Of a DNA stretch of 64,000 nt, positions 54,891-63,911 are shown piece after piece; the first letter of the stretch is position 1, and every line of letters begins with the position of its first letter. The notes under the pieces are model-generated. The model was not told the origin of the DNA. It was given only the letters and a program-made list of their open reading frames with translations, and did not search any database. A program made the position numbers and the translations under genes. The stretch comes from SMYC01 sp963578475 (GTDB lineage: Bacteria > Acidobacteriota > Vicinamibacteria > Marinacidobacterales > SMYC01): positions 95,060 through 159,059 of the forward strand of contig CAUZCL010000003.1 in the NCBI GenBank assembly GCA_963578475.1, written 5' to 3'.

Positions 54891-55359
54891 AAAGTTCTCC
54901 TCGAGATTGTGGAGCGTAAGAAGGACTTAGGAGGCATCGAAATCAGGTGTTTCGAGAACGCTATCGCCAAGCAGCGAGGCGCCAGAGACTACTACAGGTA
55001 GGGTCCGTGGTGCTAGCGCGGATCGGGCTTTGGATAGTGTGCGAAGAGAACCAAGAGCAAGACGACTAACAGGACTTCGATTGCCGCTCCACGCTACACC
55101 CTCCAAGCAATGTCGGCTTGAAATGCAACAACGGTGCCAGGAACGGTGTCGGCGATTCTCCGCAGGGGGCAAGGCTTCACGCAGATCCGGAGGTGTAGCT
55201 ACCTCCGCTTCACTATCCGTCCCGTTAGCGTTTTTCTTGAAACGCGCGCTCGACCGCGGCCGCGACGTCGGCCTCGAAGGCGCTCGGGAAGTGCTCTCGG
55301 AACGCGTCTAGCGTGATCGATGCCGTGGCCTACTCGAGGCTCCAGCCGCGCCCACGCGC
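54891..55359. other. Upstream region of coxS with gene debris
   Basis: About 470 bases, likely containing the cox promoter. At 55217-55316 the minus strand encodes an open end, ITLDAFREHFPSAFEADVAA then AVERAFQEKR and a stop, with clear protein character but no start; an in-frame TAG lies just before it. It is probably another gene remnant of unknown family. Confidence 0.45.
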
Positions 55360-55654
55360 CGCCGCCACTTCGGCCACCACCGAAGCTCAGCTCTCCATCC
55401 GTGCTCCCCCAGTGGTTATGCCTTCGCTCCTTCTCGTGCTTGCCCTTGGACCCCACGATCTCCTCCGCATCCTTGCTCACGAGTTCGTGCAGAGCTGTCA
55501 GTCCTTGCTCGTAAACCCATTCCGTTAGATCCGCCTTCGTAGCCGCGATCCCAGCTATCATCGGGAGCAGTATCTGACCGACTCGACCAACTACTCCCTC
55601 ACCGGTAGGCGAGTGCGTTTGCTTTCTTACTGGCTTCTTTGATTTCCTACGCAT
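55360..55654 (-). mobile_element. IS256-family (mutator) transposase, N-terminal fragment
   Basis: About 95 residues: HSPTGEGVVGRVGQILLPMI, then DLTEWVYEQGLTALHELVSK, DAEEIVGSKGKHEKERRHNH and WGSTDGELSFGG. This is the characteristic start of one IS256-like lineage. Similarity ends at about 55360, where the frame becomes Arg/Gly noise. The catalytic DDE domain is gone. Confidence 0.7.
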
Positions 55655-55754
55655 GGTGGCTCCTTGTCCCCCTATGGAGACGGTTGTTTGGCAGACTTAT
55701 TCTTAGGCCGGCCAAGGAGCCGCCGCTAACCCAAATTCAACATCCCGCGGGACA

Positions 55755-55984
55755 TCCCCTCTCTCCGCCGGGAGAGTCTCGACCACGTGATCGTCCTCGA
55801 CGAGCGGCACCTGAGGCGAATCCTGCGCGAATACGTTGACTATTATCATTCTTGCCGAACTCACTTGTCGCTCCAGAAGGACGCGCCGGTCTCCAGACCG
55901 GTGGAGCCTCCCGAAATGGGCAACGTGACTGCGATTCCGAAGGTCGGTGGTCTCCATCACCAATACACGCGGCTCGCCGCCTAA
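55755..55984 (+). mobile_element. Integrase-core (IS481/IS3-like) transposase, C-terminal remnant
   Basis: SLRRESLDHVIVLDERHLRR, then ILREYVDYYHSCRTHLSLQK and PKVGGLHHQYTRLAA to a stop at 55982-55984. The pattern is the end of rve-type transposases, after the catalytic Glu (here in RRES). The N-terminal and central domains are absent. It faces away from the IS256-type fragment, the two probably joined by deletion. Confidence 0.75.
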
Positions 55985-56282
55985 GCTTCCTTGGATTGGC
56001 CCTGAAAAATTGCAAACCGGGTGTGCCTCCTCGCCTAATGCGGTGCCGCAGCCAGCCGTCAATGCATCTCAGCTATGGCGACGGGCCAAAGCGTTCTGCT
56101 TACGGAGCAGTCGAAAAGCGCACGTTCGAGTTTATAGGAGGGACAGTGACGGCGTCGACGTTGCGTCTGGTCTTCCACATGTCCGTGCGACAGGACCGAG
56201 ACGTCTCGTTGTTGCCGATGAACCTCGGCGTAGAGATCTGCGCCGAAAACAATTCGTGCAATAACGCCACGCCGGGCGTATA
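55985..56282. other. Spacer before malate synthase-like gene
   Basis: About 300 bases between the transposase remnant and the malate synthase-like gene. It should hold that gene's promoter. No coding pattern or clear hairpin is seen. Confidence 0.4.
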
Positions 56283-58178
56283 ATGACTAAGGATAGGCGA
56301 GCAATGTGGCGGTTTTTAGAGGTCAGAGACGAGCTGGACCGAAGCTACTCGGACGTCTTGACCCCCGGCGTCGTAGCCGGTCTGGAAGCGCTCGCGCCTC
56401 TCAACAGACCACGTAAAGCCATCATGAATGCGCGGATCGCGCGGCGGGCGGCTCGGGAGCGCATCGAGTTCCTGGACCCCGATTCGACCATTGCCGGAAC
56501 GAATCTCAGCGTGAAGGGCGCTCGGGACGGAGACTTCGAGGGCAGCGTGATCCCGGACTGTCTACGGCGGCAGTGGGTCCAAGGAACGGGGCCCGGAGCG
56601 AGGCCTCATGCACCGGTAGAAAAGAGCATCCGCAACATCGCTTACGCTCTTCTGTCGGGCGCCGACGGCTGGATGTTCGACGGCGAAGACGCGTTGGGGC
56701 AAGTAACGACCATGTCGCTCGACAACCAGCGCAATCTCAAGCTCGCGCTCGCGCGGGACGAGGTGTTCCTGCGGGCCGCCGAGAAAGTGGCCGGCGAGAT
56801 GAACCAATGGGGCCAAAGCTTCTTTGGCAGGCGCCTCATCGACGACTGGAGAACGCAACTGGATTTCACGACGGTCATCTTCCGGGCCCGTGGACTCCAT
56901 CTGGACGACCGGCATATTCGATGCTCCGATGGGACGGGTTTTTCCGCTTCCATCGTCGACACGACACTCTTCGTTGTCAACAACTACAAACGCCTGCTCG
57001 GCACTGGAGCGTCTATTGTTCTGTATCTTCCCAAGATCCAGACAGCGGAAGAGGCAGCGCTTTGGAACGACCTGCTCGATTCCATGGAGAACCATTTAGG
57101 ACTTCCGGCCGGCACGATCAAGGCCTACATCCTCGTGGAGCAGCTCGAGGCGTGCTTCCAACTGATGGAGATCCGGGCAGCGCTCGGCCGGCATTTCGTG
57201 GGTTACAACACAGGCCGGTGGGATTACATCAACAGCGTCTCGGATACGATGGCATGGGATCCTGAGTTCATCGAGCCCAACATCGACGCCATCACGATGA
57301 CTTACGGTTATATGCGGAACTACGAAGATCGCGTTCGCCGCGCGGCCAGCACAGAGGACTGCACCGGCCGTTCGGCGCTCTGGCAGGGCGGGATGGAGCC
57401 CAACATTCCTGTCGGCTCGGAGAGTGGCGTCGCAGCCAGTATGAGGAAGGCGGTGGCCGGTGCGGAGCGCGAGCAGCGCGAGGGTGCGAGCGGCAAATGG
57501 GTTGCCCATTGGAAGATGGTCCACATCGTACGTCCGGTCTGGGAAAAAAAGGGCGAAGAGAACCAGCTCGGCCGGAAGTTTCCTCCTCTCACGCACACGC
57601 CTGACGATGCCGACGGGATGCTCCTGCTCGAGCCGGCGCCGCGAACCCTCCGCGGTGCCCGAGATCTTCTGAGTGTGGCCCTGCAATACGGCAATGCCTT
57701 CGGACAGGGCCTCCAAGCCGCCGCGCTCAAGCCCGCTGATTTCTTCGGCAATGACGACATCCTCTACCTGATGGAGGACATGGCCACAGGTGAGATTCGA
57801 TTGAGCATCTTGTGGGAGTGGTTGCACAAAAGGGCCGAGCTAACGGATGATAGCACCACGGGAGAGTCGCGACGCATTGTGCTCACTGCGGAAGTGTTCG
57901 GGCAGTTGCTAACGGAGGAGTACGAGAAACTCCTGAACGCGGACGACAGGGACGTGCACGACGACTCCAAGACGACGTCGCTTCCAATCGCCCGAGAGAT
58001 CGTCGCGGCCTACGTGCTCGAGGAGGCCAAAGTCCCGTGGTACATCGACCTTCTGAACGTGAACATCGACAACTACGATCTGGAAACGGCGCGAAAACGC
58101 ATCCGGCATTACATCGAGACCTTCCGCAAGGGCGGGACTCGGGTCACCGAGAATTTGGATTTCGCGCGGGCGCGCTGA
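56283..58178 (+). CDS. Malate synthase-like protein
   Basis: 631 residues with the malate synthase A fold: GADGWMFDGEDALG, LYLPKIQTAEEAALWNDLLD, GTIKAYILVEQLEACFQLME, FVGYNTGRWDYINSVSDTMA, and GGMEPNIPVGSESGVAASM then KWVAHWKMVHIV. The usual N-C-GRWDYIFS is replaced by N-T-GRWDYINS, and several positions differ from classical AceB, so it is a divergent member that may use another acyl-CoA. Canonical glyoxylate-shunt partner (isocitrate lyase) is absent here. It stands alone between IS remnants on both sides. Confidence 0.75.
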   Translation: MTKDRRAMWRFLEVRDELDRSYSDVLTPGVVAGLEALAPLNRPRKAIMNARIARRAARERIEFLDPDSTIAGTNLSVKGARDGDFEGSVIPDCLRRQWVQGTGPGARPHAPVEKSIRNIAYALLSGADGWMFDGEDALGQVTTMSLDNQRNLKLALARDEVFLRAAEKVAGEMNQWGQSFFGRRLIDDWRTQLDFTTVIFRARGLHLDDRHIRCSDGTGFSASIVDTTLFVVNNYKRLLGTGASIVLYLPKIQTAEEAALWNDLLDSMENHLGLPAGTIKAYILVEQLEACFQLMEIRAALGRHFVGYNTGRWDYINSVSDTMAWDPEFIEPNIDAITMTYGYMRNYEDRVRRAASTEDCTGRSALWQGGMEPNIPVGSESGVAASMRKAVAGAEREQREGASGKWVAHWKMVHIVRPVWEKKGEENQLGRKFPPLTHTPDDADGMLLLEPAPRTLRGARDLLSVALQYGNAFGQGLQAAALKPADFFGNDDILYLMEDMATGEIRLSILWEWLHKRAELTDDSTTGESRRIVLTAEVFGQLLTEEYEKLLNADDRDVHDDSKTTSLPIAREIVAAYVLEEAKVPWYIDLLNVNIDNYDLETARKRIRHYIETFRKGGTRVTENLDFARAR

Positions 58179-58592
58179 CGCAGCAAGTAAGAGCGCCGGA
58201 CGCGATGTCTATCTCCTGACCCGGACCCTGTCCATCATCTTTATTGATCCGCGCTGGCGGTTGGGCCGACCCGGCACGGCGATGACGAGTACAGCGGGCT
58301 CCATCGCTCGCTGAACGTCGCTCCGCTAGGAGTAGGCCGTTTCAGAACGGAAACAAGAACTCACGCTGTCTGGGGCTGGCGACTTTACCGGATCGAAAGC
58401 GCCCTCACGCAGCCTCGCGCCATTCCGATGGAGAAAGTCCGCCGACTCGAGGAAGCGCGACGACTTTCGCCTCAGGCTCTGGGGACGTCGAGTCTCCGAG
58501 GAGGTAAAGATTATGGACGTCGAGGTCATCGGTAGGGCACTTCTTTACAGCAGCTTTCTCCCCGCCAAGAAGCTCCGGCTAGAATTCGGTCC
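58179..58592. other. Gene-free region before IS remnant
   Basis: About 410 bases. A frame around 58350-58540 (plus) is open and moderately protein-like but has no recognisable motif or start signal. The left inverted repeat of the adjacent element should be near its right end, but I cannot define it by eye. Confidence 0.35.
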
Positions 58593-59666
58593 ATGCAGCC
58601 TCACCTTTGGCAGTTGCTCGTCGTGACGCTTGCCGGCTGGGTCAACCGGTTCCAACAGAATGCGATCGAATACCTGAAAGAAGAGAATCGCGTTCTCCGG
58701 GAGCACGTGGGTGGACGCCGACTACTTTTCACCGATGAGTAGCCGGCGTCGTCTTGCAGCGAAGGCGAAGGTGTTGAGCAGGGATAGCCTGACTGCAATC
58801 GCGGATCTTGTGACGCCGGACACGTTATTACGCTGGTACACACGGCTCATCGCGAAGAAGTACGACGGGAGCCAGAACCGAGGTCCAGGAAGGCTCGCGT
58901 GGCAGAAACGATACGCGATCTGGTGGTTCGGATGGCGACCGAGAATTCGACCTGGGGCTATACGAGGATTTGCGGGGCTCTCCGCAATCTAGGCCATGAC
59001 GTCGGCGAATCACTGTGAAGCGCATCCTCGCGGAGCACGGAATTGAGCCCGCCCCGAAGCGCCGAAAGCGAATCCCTTGGAGTACGTTTCTGAAAGCTCA
59101 TTGGGGAGCGATCGCGGCGACGGATTTCTTCACGGTAGAAGTACTGACCTCCCGTGGGTTGATTCGCTACTTCGTGCTTTTCGTCATCGACCTCAAGACG
59201 CGCCGTGTGGAGATCGCTGGCATCAGTCACCAGCCCTACAACGAATGGATGACACAGATGGCGCGAAACCTGACCGATGTGTTTGATGGGTTTCTTCGAG
59301 ACACCCGATTTCTCATCCACGATCGCGACCCGCTGTTTTCAGCGACATTCCGCGCGACACTCGGTGGGGTCGGCGTAGAAACGGTGAAGCTGCCCGCGAG
59401 GAGTCCGAATTTGAACGCACACGCCGAACGCTTTTGTTCGCTCTATCAAAAGCGAATGCCTCAGTCGGATGATTCCGCTGGGAGAGAGTCACCTCCGCGC
59501 GAGTGTTCGCGCTTTCGTCGCGCACTACCATCTGGAGAGGAATCATCACGGCCTCGACAACGAGCTCATCTGCCCGGTCCGGGAATCGAAGCGGACGGAC
59601 GGTGGCATCCGATGTCGAGAGCGTCTCGGCGGAACGCTCCGATACTACTATCGAGAGGCGGCGTAG
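58593..59666 (+). mobile_element. Integrase-core (IS481/IS3-like) transposase, near full-length but frameshifted
   Basis: The protein is readable across frames: MQPHLWQLLVVTLAGWVNRF and NAIEYLKEENRVLREHVGGR (58593 to a TAG at 58740), SRRRLAAKAKVLSRDSLTAI and VTPDTLLRWYTRLIAKK, VAETIRDLVVRMATENSTWG and YTRICGALRNLGHDV, then the long piece KRILAEHGIEPAPKRRKRIP with TDFFTVEVL and FLIHDRDPLF (two Asp), and finally MIPLGESHLRASVRAFVAHY to LRYYYREAA. The catalytic Glu falls at the last frame change near 59445. At least four frame changes; inactive. Confidence 0.85.
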
Positions 59667-59957
59667 GAGAAGCGACGAACCGCGACATCATGCCTCGCGC
59701 GTTGTGCGGGTCGATGGCCTGCGCCGTCGTAGAGTCTCACCTCGGTTCCCCAGCCGCGGCATTCTCAAACCCGGAAAGGAGGTTCTAATAATGGCAGGGT
59801 CGGTCGCTCTGGTTTTGGCACACTACGGGCGTCGTCGAAACCTGCTCGGACAGGTGCATGATGTCCGTGTGAGCAGCGCGGTTAGGCGCCTGCCCCCAAC
59901 AGTTGATGGCGGAAGCACCCGTGTGAGCAGCACGGCAAAACGCATGCGACAAATTCC
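59667..59957. other. Spacer with short direct repeat
   Basis: About 290 bases between the transposase and the hydrolase gene end. CCGTGTGAGCAGC occurs twice, at about 59866 and 59920, each followed by a similar CGG. It may contain the right end of the element. No gene recognised. Confidence 0.4.
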
Positions 59958-61793
59958 TCAATCGGGTCGTCGAGCGGGTTCGTTCGAAAGCCAGTTGGTC
60001 ACGACCTGAACCCAACGGTCTCTCTGGTCCGCCATCAAATGATGGCCCGACCAGGGAAACAGATGCATCTCTGCGCCCGGGACCCGGAAGAAGTGCGACA
60101 GGCCCCACTCGATTTTGGAGCCCGGCTCGCTCCACAACAGCAGGACCGGCATCTTGAGCTCCGCGGCCCACTCGGTGATGTGCTTTCCCTGGTAGCTCAG
60201 GTTCGTGTTGAGAGCTTCCACGGTGCTCGAGACCGCAAGTCCTCTCTCGTGAGCATAGGCGTGGTTTCTTTCATAGAGGTCGTGTATGAGCCGGACGCGC
60301 TCCTTGGTCACGAGCTCTTCGTGCTGGTAGAACGCCTCGAGCGACCCCCTAGTCTCCTCGAAGGTCCGCTCGGGATACTGGTGACCGCCGGGCGCGTAGA
60401 TGTACGGGGCGCCTTCGGGTAGCGAAGGGATCCGAAACGTCCCGTTCAGGCTGTTCGTGATGATGAGCCTTCGAACGAGGTCGGGTCGTTTCAAGGCGAC
60501 GTATTGAGCCAGAAATCCACCGTGCGAATTCCCGTTGAGAAAGACGGGCCCCACGTCGAGCGCCTCGATGAAGCGCGTGAGGTGATCGCCCTGTGCCTCG
60601 CCCGAGTAGTGTTCGGCTCCTCCGGGCGCGGTGTAGCCGAAGCCGACAATGTCGGGAGCGATGACATGGAAGTGCTCGCTGAGTGGGGCGATGACGTCGT
60701 AGTAGTTGGCCTGGCCGGATGACGTTGCGCCACCTCCGTGAACGAGAACGAAGGGAGCGCCCCGCCCCGCCTCGACGTAGTGGGTCTGGACTCCGTCGAC
60801 ATCGATGAAGCGGCGGCGACCGCCCGTCTCCCTGAGCTCGGGCTCGCTTGCACCCGGGCGCCGCGCGGGGTCGTTCGCTAGCCAATCGGTGACCACCTGC
60901 GCCCAGCGCTCGCTCTGGTCGGTAAACAGATGATGGCCGGACCAAGGAAGAAGATGCATCTCGGCTCCGGGGACGGCAAAAAAATGCGAAAGCCCCCATT
61001 CGATCTTCGAGCCGGGCTCGCTCCATATGAGGAGAACCGGCATCTGGAGCTCCTTCGCGCGCTCCGAGATATGATTTTCTTCGTAGCTCAAATTTCGATT
61101 CAGTGCGTCTACCGAAGACGATACGGCGGTGCCGCGCGCGTGAGCGTATTCCCAGTTCCGCTGGTAGTTGTCGACCACGAGATCGACTCTCGTCTCGGTC
61201 ACGAGCTCGCGATGCTGGTAGTAGCTCTCCAGCATGGTGCGGACCTCGTCCTTCGTCATCGCCTGGTACTGGTGCCCACCGGGCGCGTAGATATAGCTTC
61301 TGCCTTCGGGAAGCGAAGGGATCGGAATCGTGCCGTTCAGGGAGTTTGTGATGACGAGTCGGAGCACGAGGTCCGGGCGTTTATGCGCGATGTATTGAGC
61401 GAGGAATCCTCCATGTGAGTTGCCGGTGAGAAACACCGGGCCGACGTCGAGCGCTTCGATGAAACCGATCAGAAAATCTCCCTGAGCTTGGCCCGAATAG
61501 TCTCGAGCTCCACGCGGCGCCGTCTGGCCGAAGCCAATCACGTCGGGGGCGATGACGCGAAAGTGCTCGCTCAAAGGCACCATCACCTCCGCATAGTTGG
61601 CTTCGCCCGAGGACCACGCGAGTCCGCCGTGGATCAGGACGAACGGCTCGCCCTCGCCGGCTTCGATGTAGTGCGCCTCGACGCCGTCCACGTCGATGGA
61701 CGCATGTCGGTAGGAAGACTCCACGGGAGCGGCAAAAAATAGTGCCGCACTCACCAGAACGAGGGCGGCTAAGGAAGGGTTGGATTTTTCCAT
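59958..61793 (-). CDS. Exported tandem alpha/beta-hydrolase (two full domains)
   Basis: 611 residues with a signal peptide (LAALVLVSAALFFAAPVESS) and two alpha/beta-hydrolase domains, about 28-310 and 325-611, that are near-copies. Each has an oxyanion strand FVLIHGG / FVLVHGG, nucleophile GNSHGGFLAQY, the same NSLNGT loop, YIYAPGGHQY, and a final WSGHHL with the catalytic His. Both look catalytically complete. Resembles meta-cleavage hydrolases, but the substrate is unknown. The start overlaps the amidohydrolase stop by 25 bases. Confidence 0.87.
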   Translation of the reverse strand: MEKSNPSLAALVLVSAALFFAAPVESSYRHASIDVDGVEAHYIEAGEGEPFVLIHGGLAWSSGEANYAEVMVPLSEHFRVIAPDVIGFGQTAPRGARDYSGQAQGDFLIGFIEALDVGPVFLTGNSHGGFLAQYIAHKRPDLVLRLVITNSLNGTIPIPSLPEGRSYIYAPGGHQYQAMTKDEVRTMLESYYQHRELVTETRVDLVVDNYQRNWEYAHARGTAVSSSVDALNRNLSYEENHISERAKELQMPVLLIWSEPGSKIEWGLSHFFAVPGAEMHLLPWSGHHLFTDQSERWAQVVTDWLANDPARRPGASEPELRETGGRRRFIDVDGVQTHYVEAGRGAPFVLVHGGGATSSGQANYYDVIAPLSEHFHVIAPDIVGFGYTAPGGAEHYSGEAQGDHLTRFIEALDVGPVFLNGNSHGGFLAQYVALKRPDLVRRLIITNSLNGTFRIPSLPEGAPYIYAPGGHQYPERTFEETRGSLEAFYQHEELVTKERVRLIHDLYERNHAYAHERGLAVSSTVEALNTNLSYQGKHITEWAAELKMPVLLLWSEPGSKIEWGLSHFFRVPGAEMHLFPWSGHHLMADQRDRWVQVVTNWLSNEPARRPD

Positions 61794-63217
61794 TTCTTTC
61801 GCTCCAGCAGTTTTCCGCTGCCGGGTTCGCCGATCAAGTTCCTGTCTTCGTACACGACTTCACCGCGCCGGATCGTGATCAGAGGCCATCCGGTTACCTC
61901 CCAGCCGGCATAAACCGAAAAGCCAGAGCCCGACAACATATCTTCGTCTCGGATCGTTCGCGTCTCGTTGGGATCCCAGAGCGCGAGGTCGGCATCGGAG
62001 CCAACGGCGAGTACGCCTTTGCGCGGGTAGAGTCCGAAGAGCTTCGCGGGATTCGACGCCGTGACCTGGACGAAGCGCTCGATGGTGATGCGCTTTTTGA
62101 CGACCCCTTCCGAATAGAGCATCGGCATGTACTCCTGAAGATTCGGCATGCCTCCCAGGAAATTGCCCTGCCCCACTTTTTGTGAGGGATCGAGCTTGTG
62201 CTCTTTGGTGTACGGCACATGGTCGGTGCCTACGACGTGGACGGTTCCATTGGCGATCCCTTCCCACAGAGCGTCTTGATCCCGCTGAGGGCGGATAGGT
62301 GGAACCCCGAGATAGAGCGCTGCGTCCTCCTGCTGATAGACGTCGGCGGTGTAGTGCAGATAGACCGGACGGGTCTCCACGAAGATGGGGACACCGCGGC
62401 TTCGCGCCTCGGTCGCGATATCCAGTGCGCGCTTCGCCGCCAGATGGACGATGTAGACGGGGGCCCCCGTGGCTTCGCTCATCGCGGCGGCGCGCTGGAC
62501 GGCGACTTCCTCCGAGACGTCCGGTCGGCTTTCGATCAAGTTGTGGATCGATCCGCGGCCTTCGGAGATGAGCCGTTCGGCGCGGGTATTGTTGATGGGA
62601 CCGTCCTCGGCGTGCACCATCGTGACGACGCCGGCATCGGACGCGTTAGCGAGACCCGTCATATAGCCGTACGGATCGGTCGTGTACGCGCCGCGATGGA
62701 GCCGCACCTTGACACTGGGCTGGCCGTAGTCGACGAGCGCCTGCATCCCCTCGGGGGTTTCGGCGGCGGGGTCGAGGATGATGGGGTGCAGGAAGACGTC
62801 GGCAATCGCCTGCGCGCGGACGAGATCGGCGGCGCGGTCCAGCGAAAGTGTCAGCGCTTCGCCAGGCTGGGCCGGCACCTGATTCGAGATCGTCGTGACG
62901 CCTCCGGCCAGCGCGGCGGCCGATCCGCTCTCGTAGTCGTCGTGGTAGTTGTCGTTGGGAGCCAGGTGGGTATGCGGGTCGATGCCGCCGGGAATCAGCA
63001 GAAGCCCGGTCGCGTCGATCACGCGCGTTTCCGGTCCGGCGGAAAGACTGGGGCCGATCTCAGCGATGGTCTCGTTCTCGATCCGCAAGTCGGCCCGGGC
63101 CGTTCCGTCGGCGTTCACGATGACACCGTTGCGGATGAGTAGCTCCGTCGTCGGTTGCGAGACAACAGGGGTCGGCGCTGCGATCCCCATGACGGAAACG
63201 AAAAGCACAAAGCGCAT
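61769..63217 (-). CDS. Dihydropyrimidinase/hydantoinase-like amidohydrolase, exported
   Basis: 482 residues from MRFVLFVSVMGIAAPTPVVS, a signal peptide, with GGAGGTG 6 bases before the ATG at 63217. Metal site GGIDPHTHLAPN, a candidate carboxylated Lys in SVKVRLHRGAY, VVTMVHAEDGPINN, VYIVHLAAKRALDI, and VGTDHVPYTKEHK. This is the cyclic-amidase branch (hydantoinase, dihydropyrimidinase, allantoinase). The export signal is unusual for those cytosolic enzymes. It precedes the tandem hydrolase. Confidence 0.87.
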   Translation of the reverse strand: MRFVLFVSVMGIAAPTPVVSQPTTELLIRNGVIVNADGTARADLRIENETIAEIGPSLSAGPETRVIDATGLLLIPGGIDPHTHLAPNDNYHDDYESGSAAALAGGVTTISNQVPAQPGEALTLSLDRAADLVRAQAIADVFLHPIILDPAAETPEGMQALVDYGQPSVKVRLHRGAYTTDPYGYMTGLANASDAGVVTMVHAEDGPINNTRAERLISEGRGSIHNLIESRPDVSEEVAVQRAAAMSEATGAPVYIVHLAAKRALDIATEARSRGVPIFVETRPVYLHYTADVYQQEDAALYLGVPPIRPQRDQDALWEGIANGTVHVVGTDHVPYTKEHKLDPSQKVGQGNFLGGMPNLQEYMPMLYSEGVVKKRITIERFVQVTASNPAKLFGLYPRKGVLAVGSDADLALWDPNETRTIRDEDMLSGSGFSVYAGWEVTGWPLITIRRGEVVYEDRNLIGEPGSGKLLERKKWKNPTLP

Positions 63218-63334
63218 CGGCGACACCTCCGGCCCATCGTACAGGAGCGCAACATGGATTGCTACCCCGCGGCAGTTCTGCTTCCAGAGGCATGTGAACC
63301 TGGTTCTTTGGCTATCTCCCGTCCCCCGCTGTCC

Positions 63335-63725
63335 AGACCCAACTCCTGGGCAACTTCCACGAAACGCCCGCCATCGTTTCGATAAAAGCAGTTCGCGTAG
63401 CCGTCCATATTGGCAAGGTACATATCGAGGTCGCCATCCTCGTCGAAATCGAACCACACAGCCCCCATGGAAGACCCTGGATCGTCACCCATCGATTCGG
63501 TGACATCGGTGAACGTTCCATCATCATTGCGGAACAAATGGTCCGGGCGCCCTCGAAAAGCGACGAACAGATCCACGTCACCGTCGTTGTCGTAATCGAC
63601 AAAGCTGACCTGCCGGTTCACTCCTGCCCGCTTCAAGCTCGAGACCGACCGATTGGGTTACGTCCGTGAAATGCTTCCCGTCTCCATCGTTACGAAAACG
63701 CCCGCCCGTGTGGCCCGGTATTTCG
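63335..63725 (-). pseudogene. FG-GAP/VCBS repeat protein fragment
   Basis: Repeated calcium-binding-like blocks: FRNDGDGKHFTDVTQSVGLE in one frame and, after a shift near 63640, VSFVDYDNDGDVDLFVAFRG, FRNDDGTFTDVTESMGDD, and FDFDEDGDLDMYLANMDGYA. This is the pattern of large exported FG-GAP (ASPIC/UnbV-type) proteins. Both ends are lost: after QELGLDSG the similarity stops at about 63335. Fragment of a much longer gene. Confidence 0.75.
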
Positions 63726-63911
63726 CGTGCCTGATCACGATTCGCGGATTTTTGTCAGCGATCGACTGTAAAATGCTGCAATCGCACTGCTTTCGAGGTC
63801 CAATCGCCTTCTTTTCGGTGCACAAACCCTGCATAAACCCCGAGGATGTCCAGGAATTAGTTGAAACCGTCAGAAGTGACTCCTGGTCATTTCAGATCTA
63901 CGCCCCTGACC

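Noticed and set aside
59880..59905. Integron attC-like site (GTTAGGC)
   Set aside because: The complementary core is too close and imperfect, and no integrase gene or cassette array is present.
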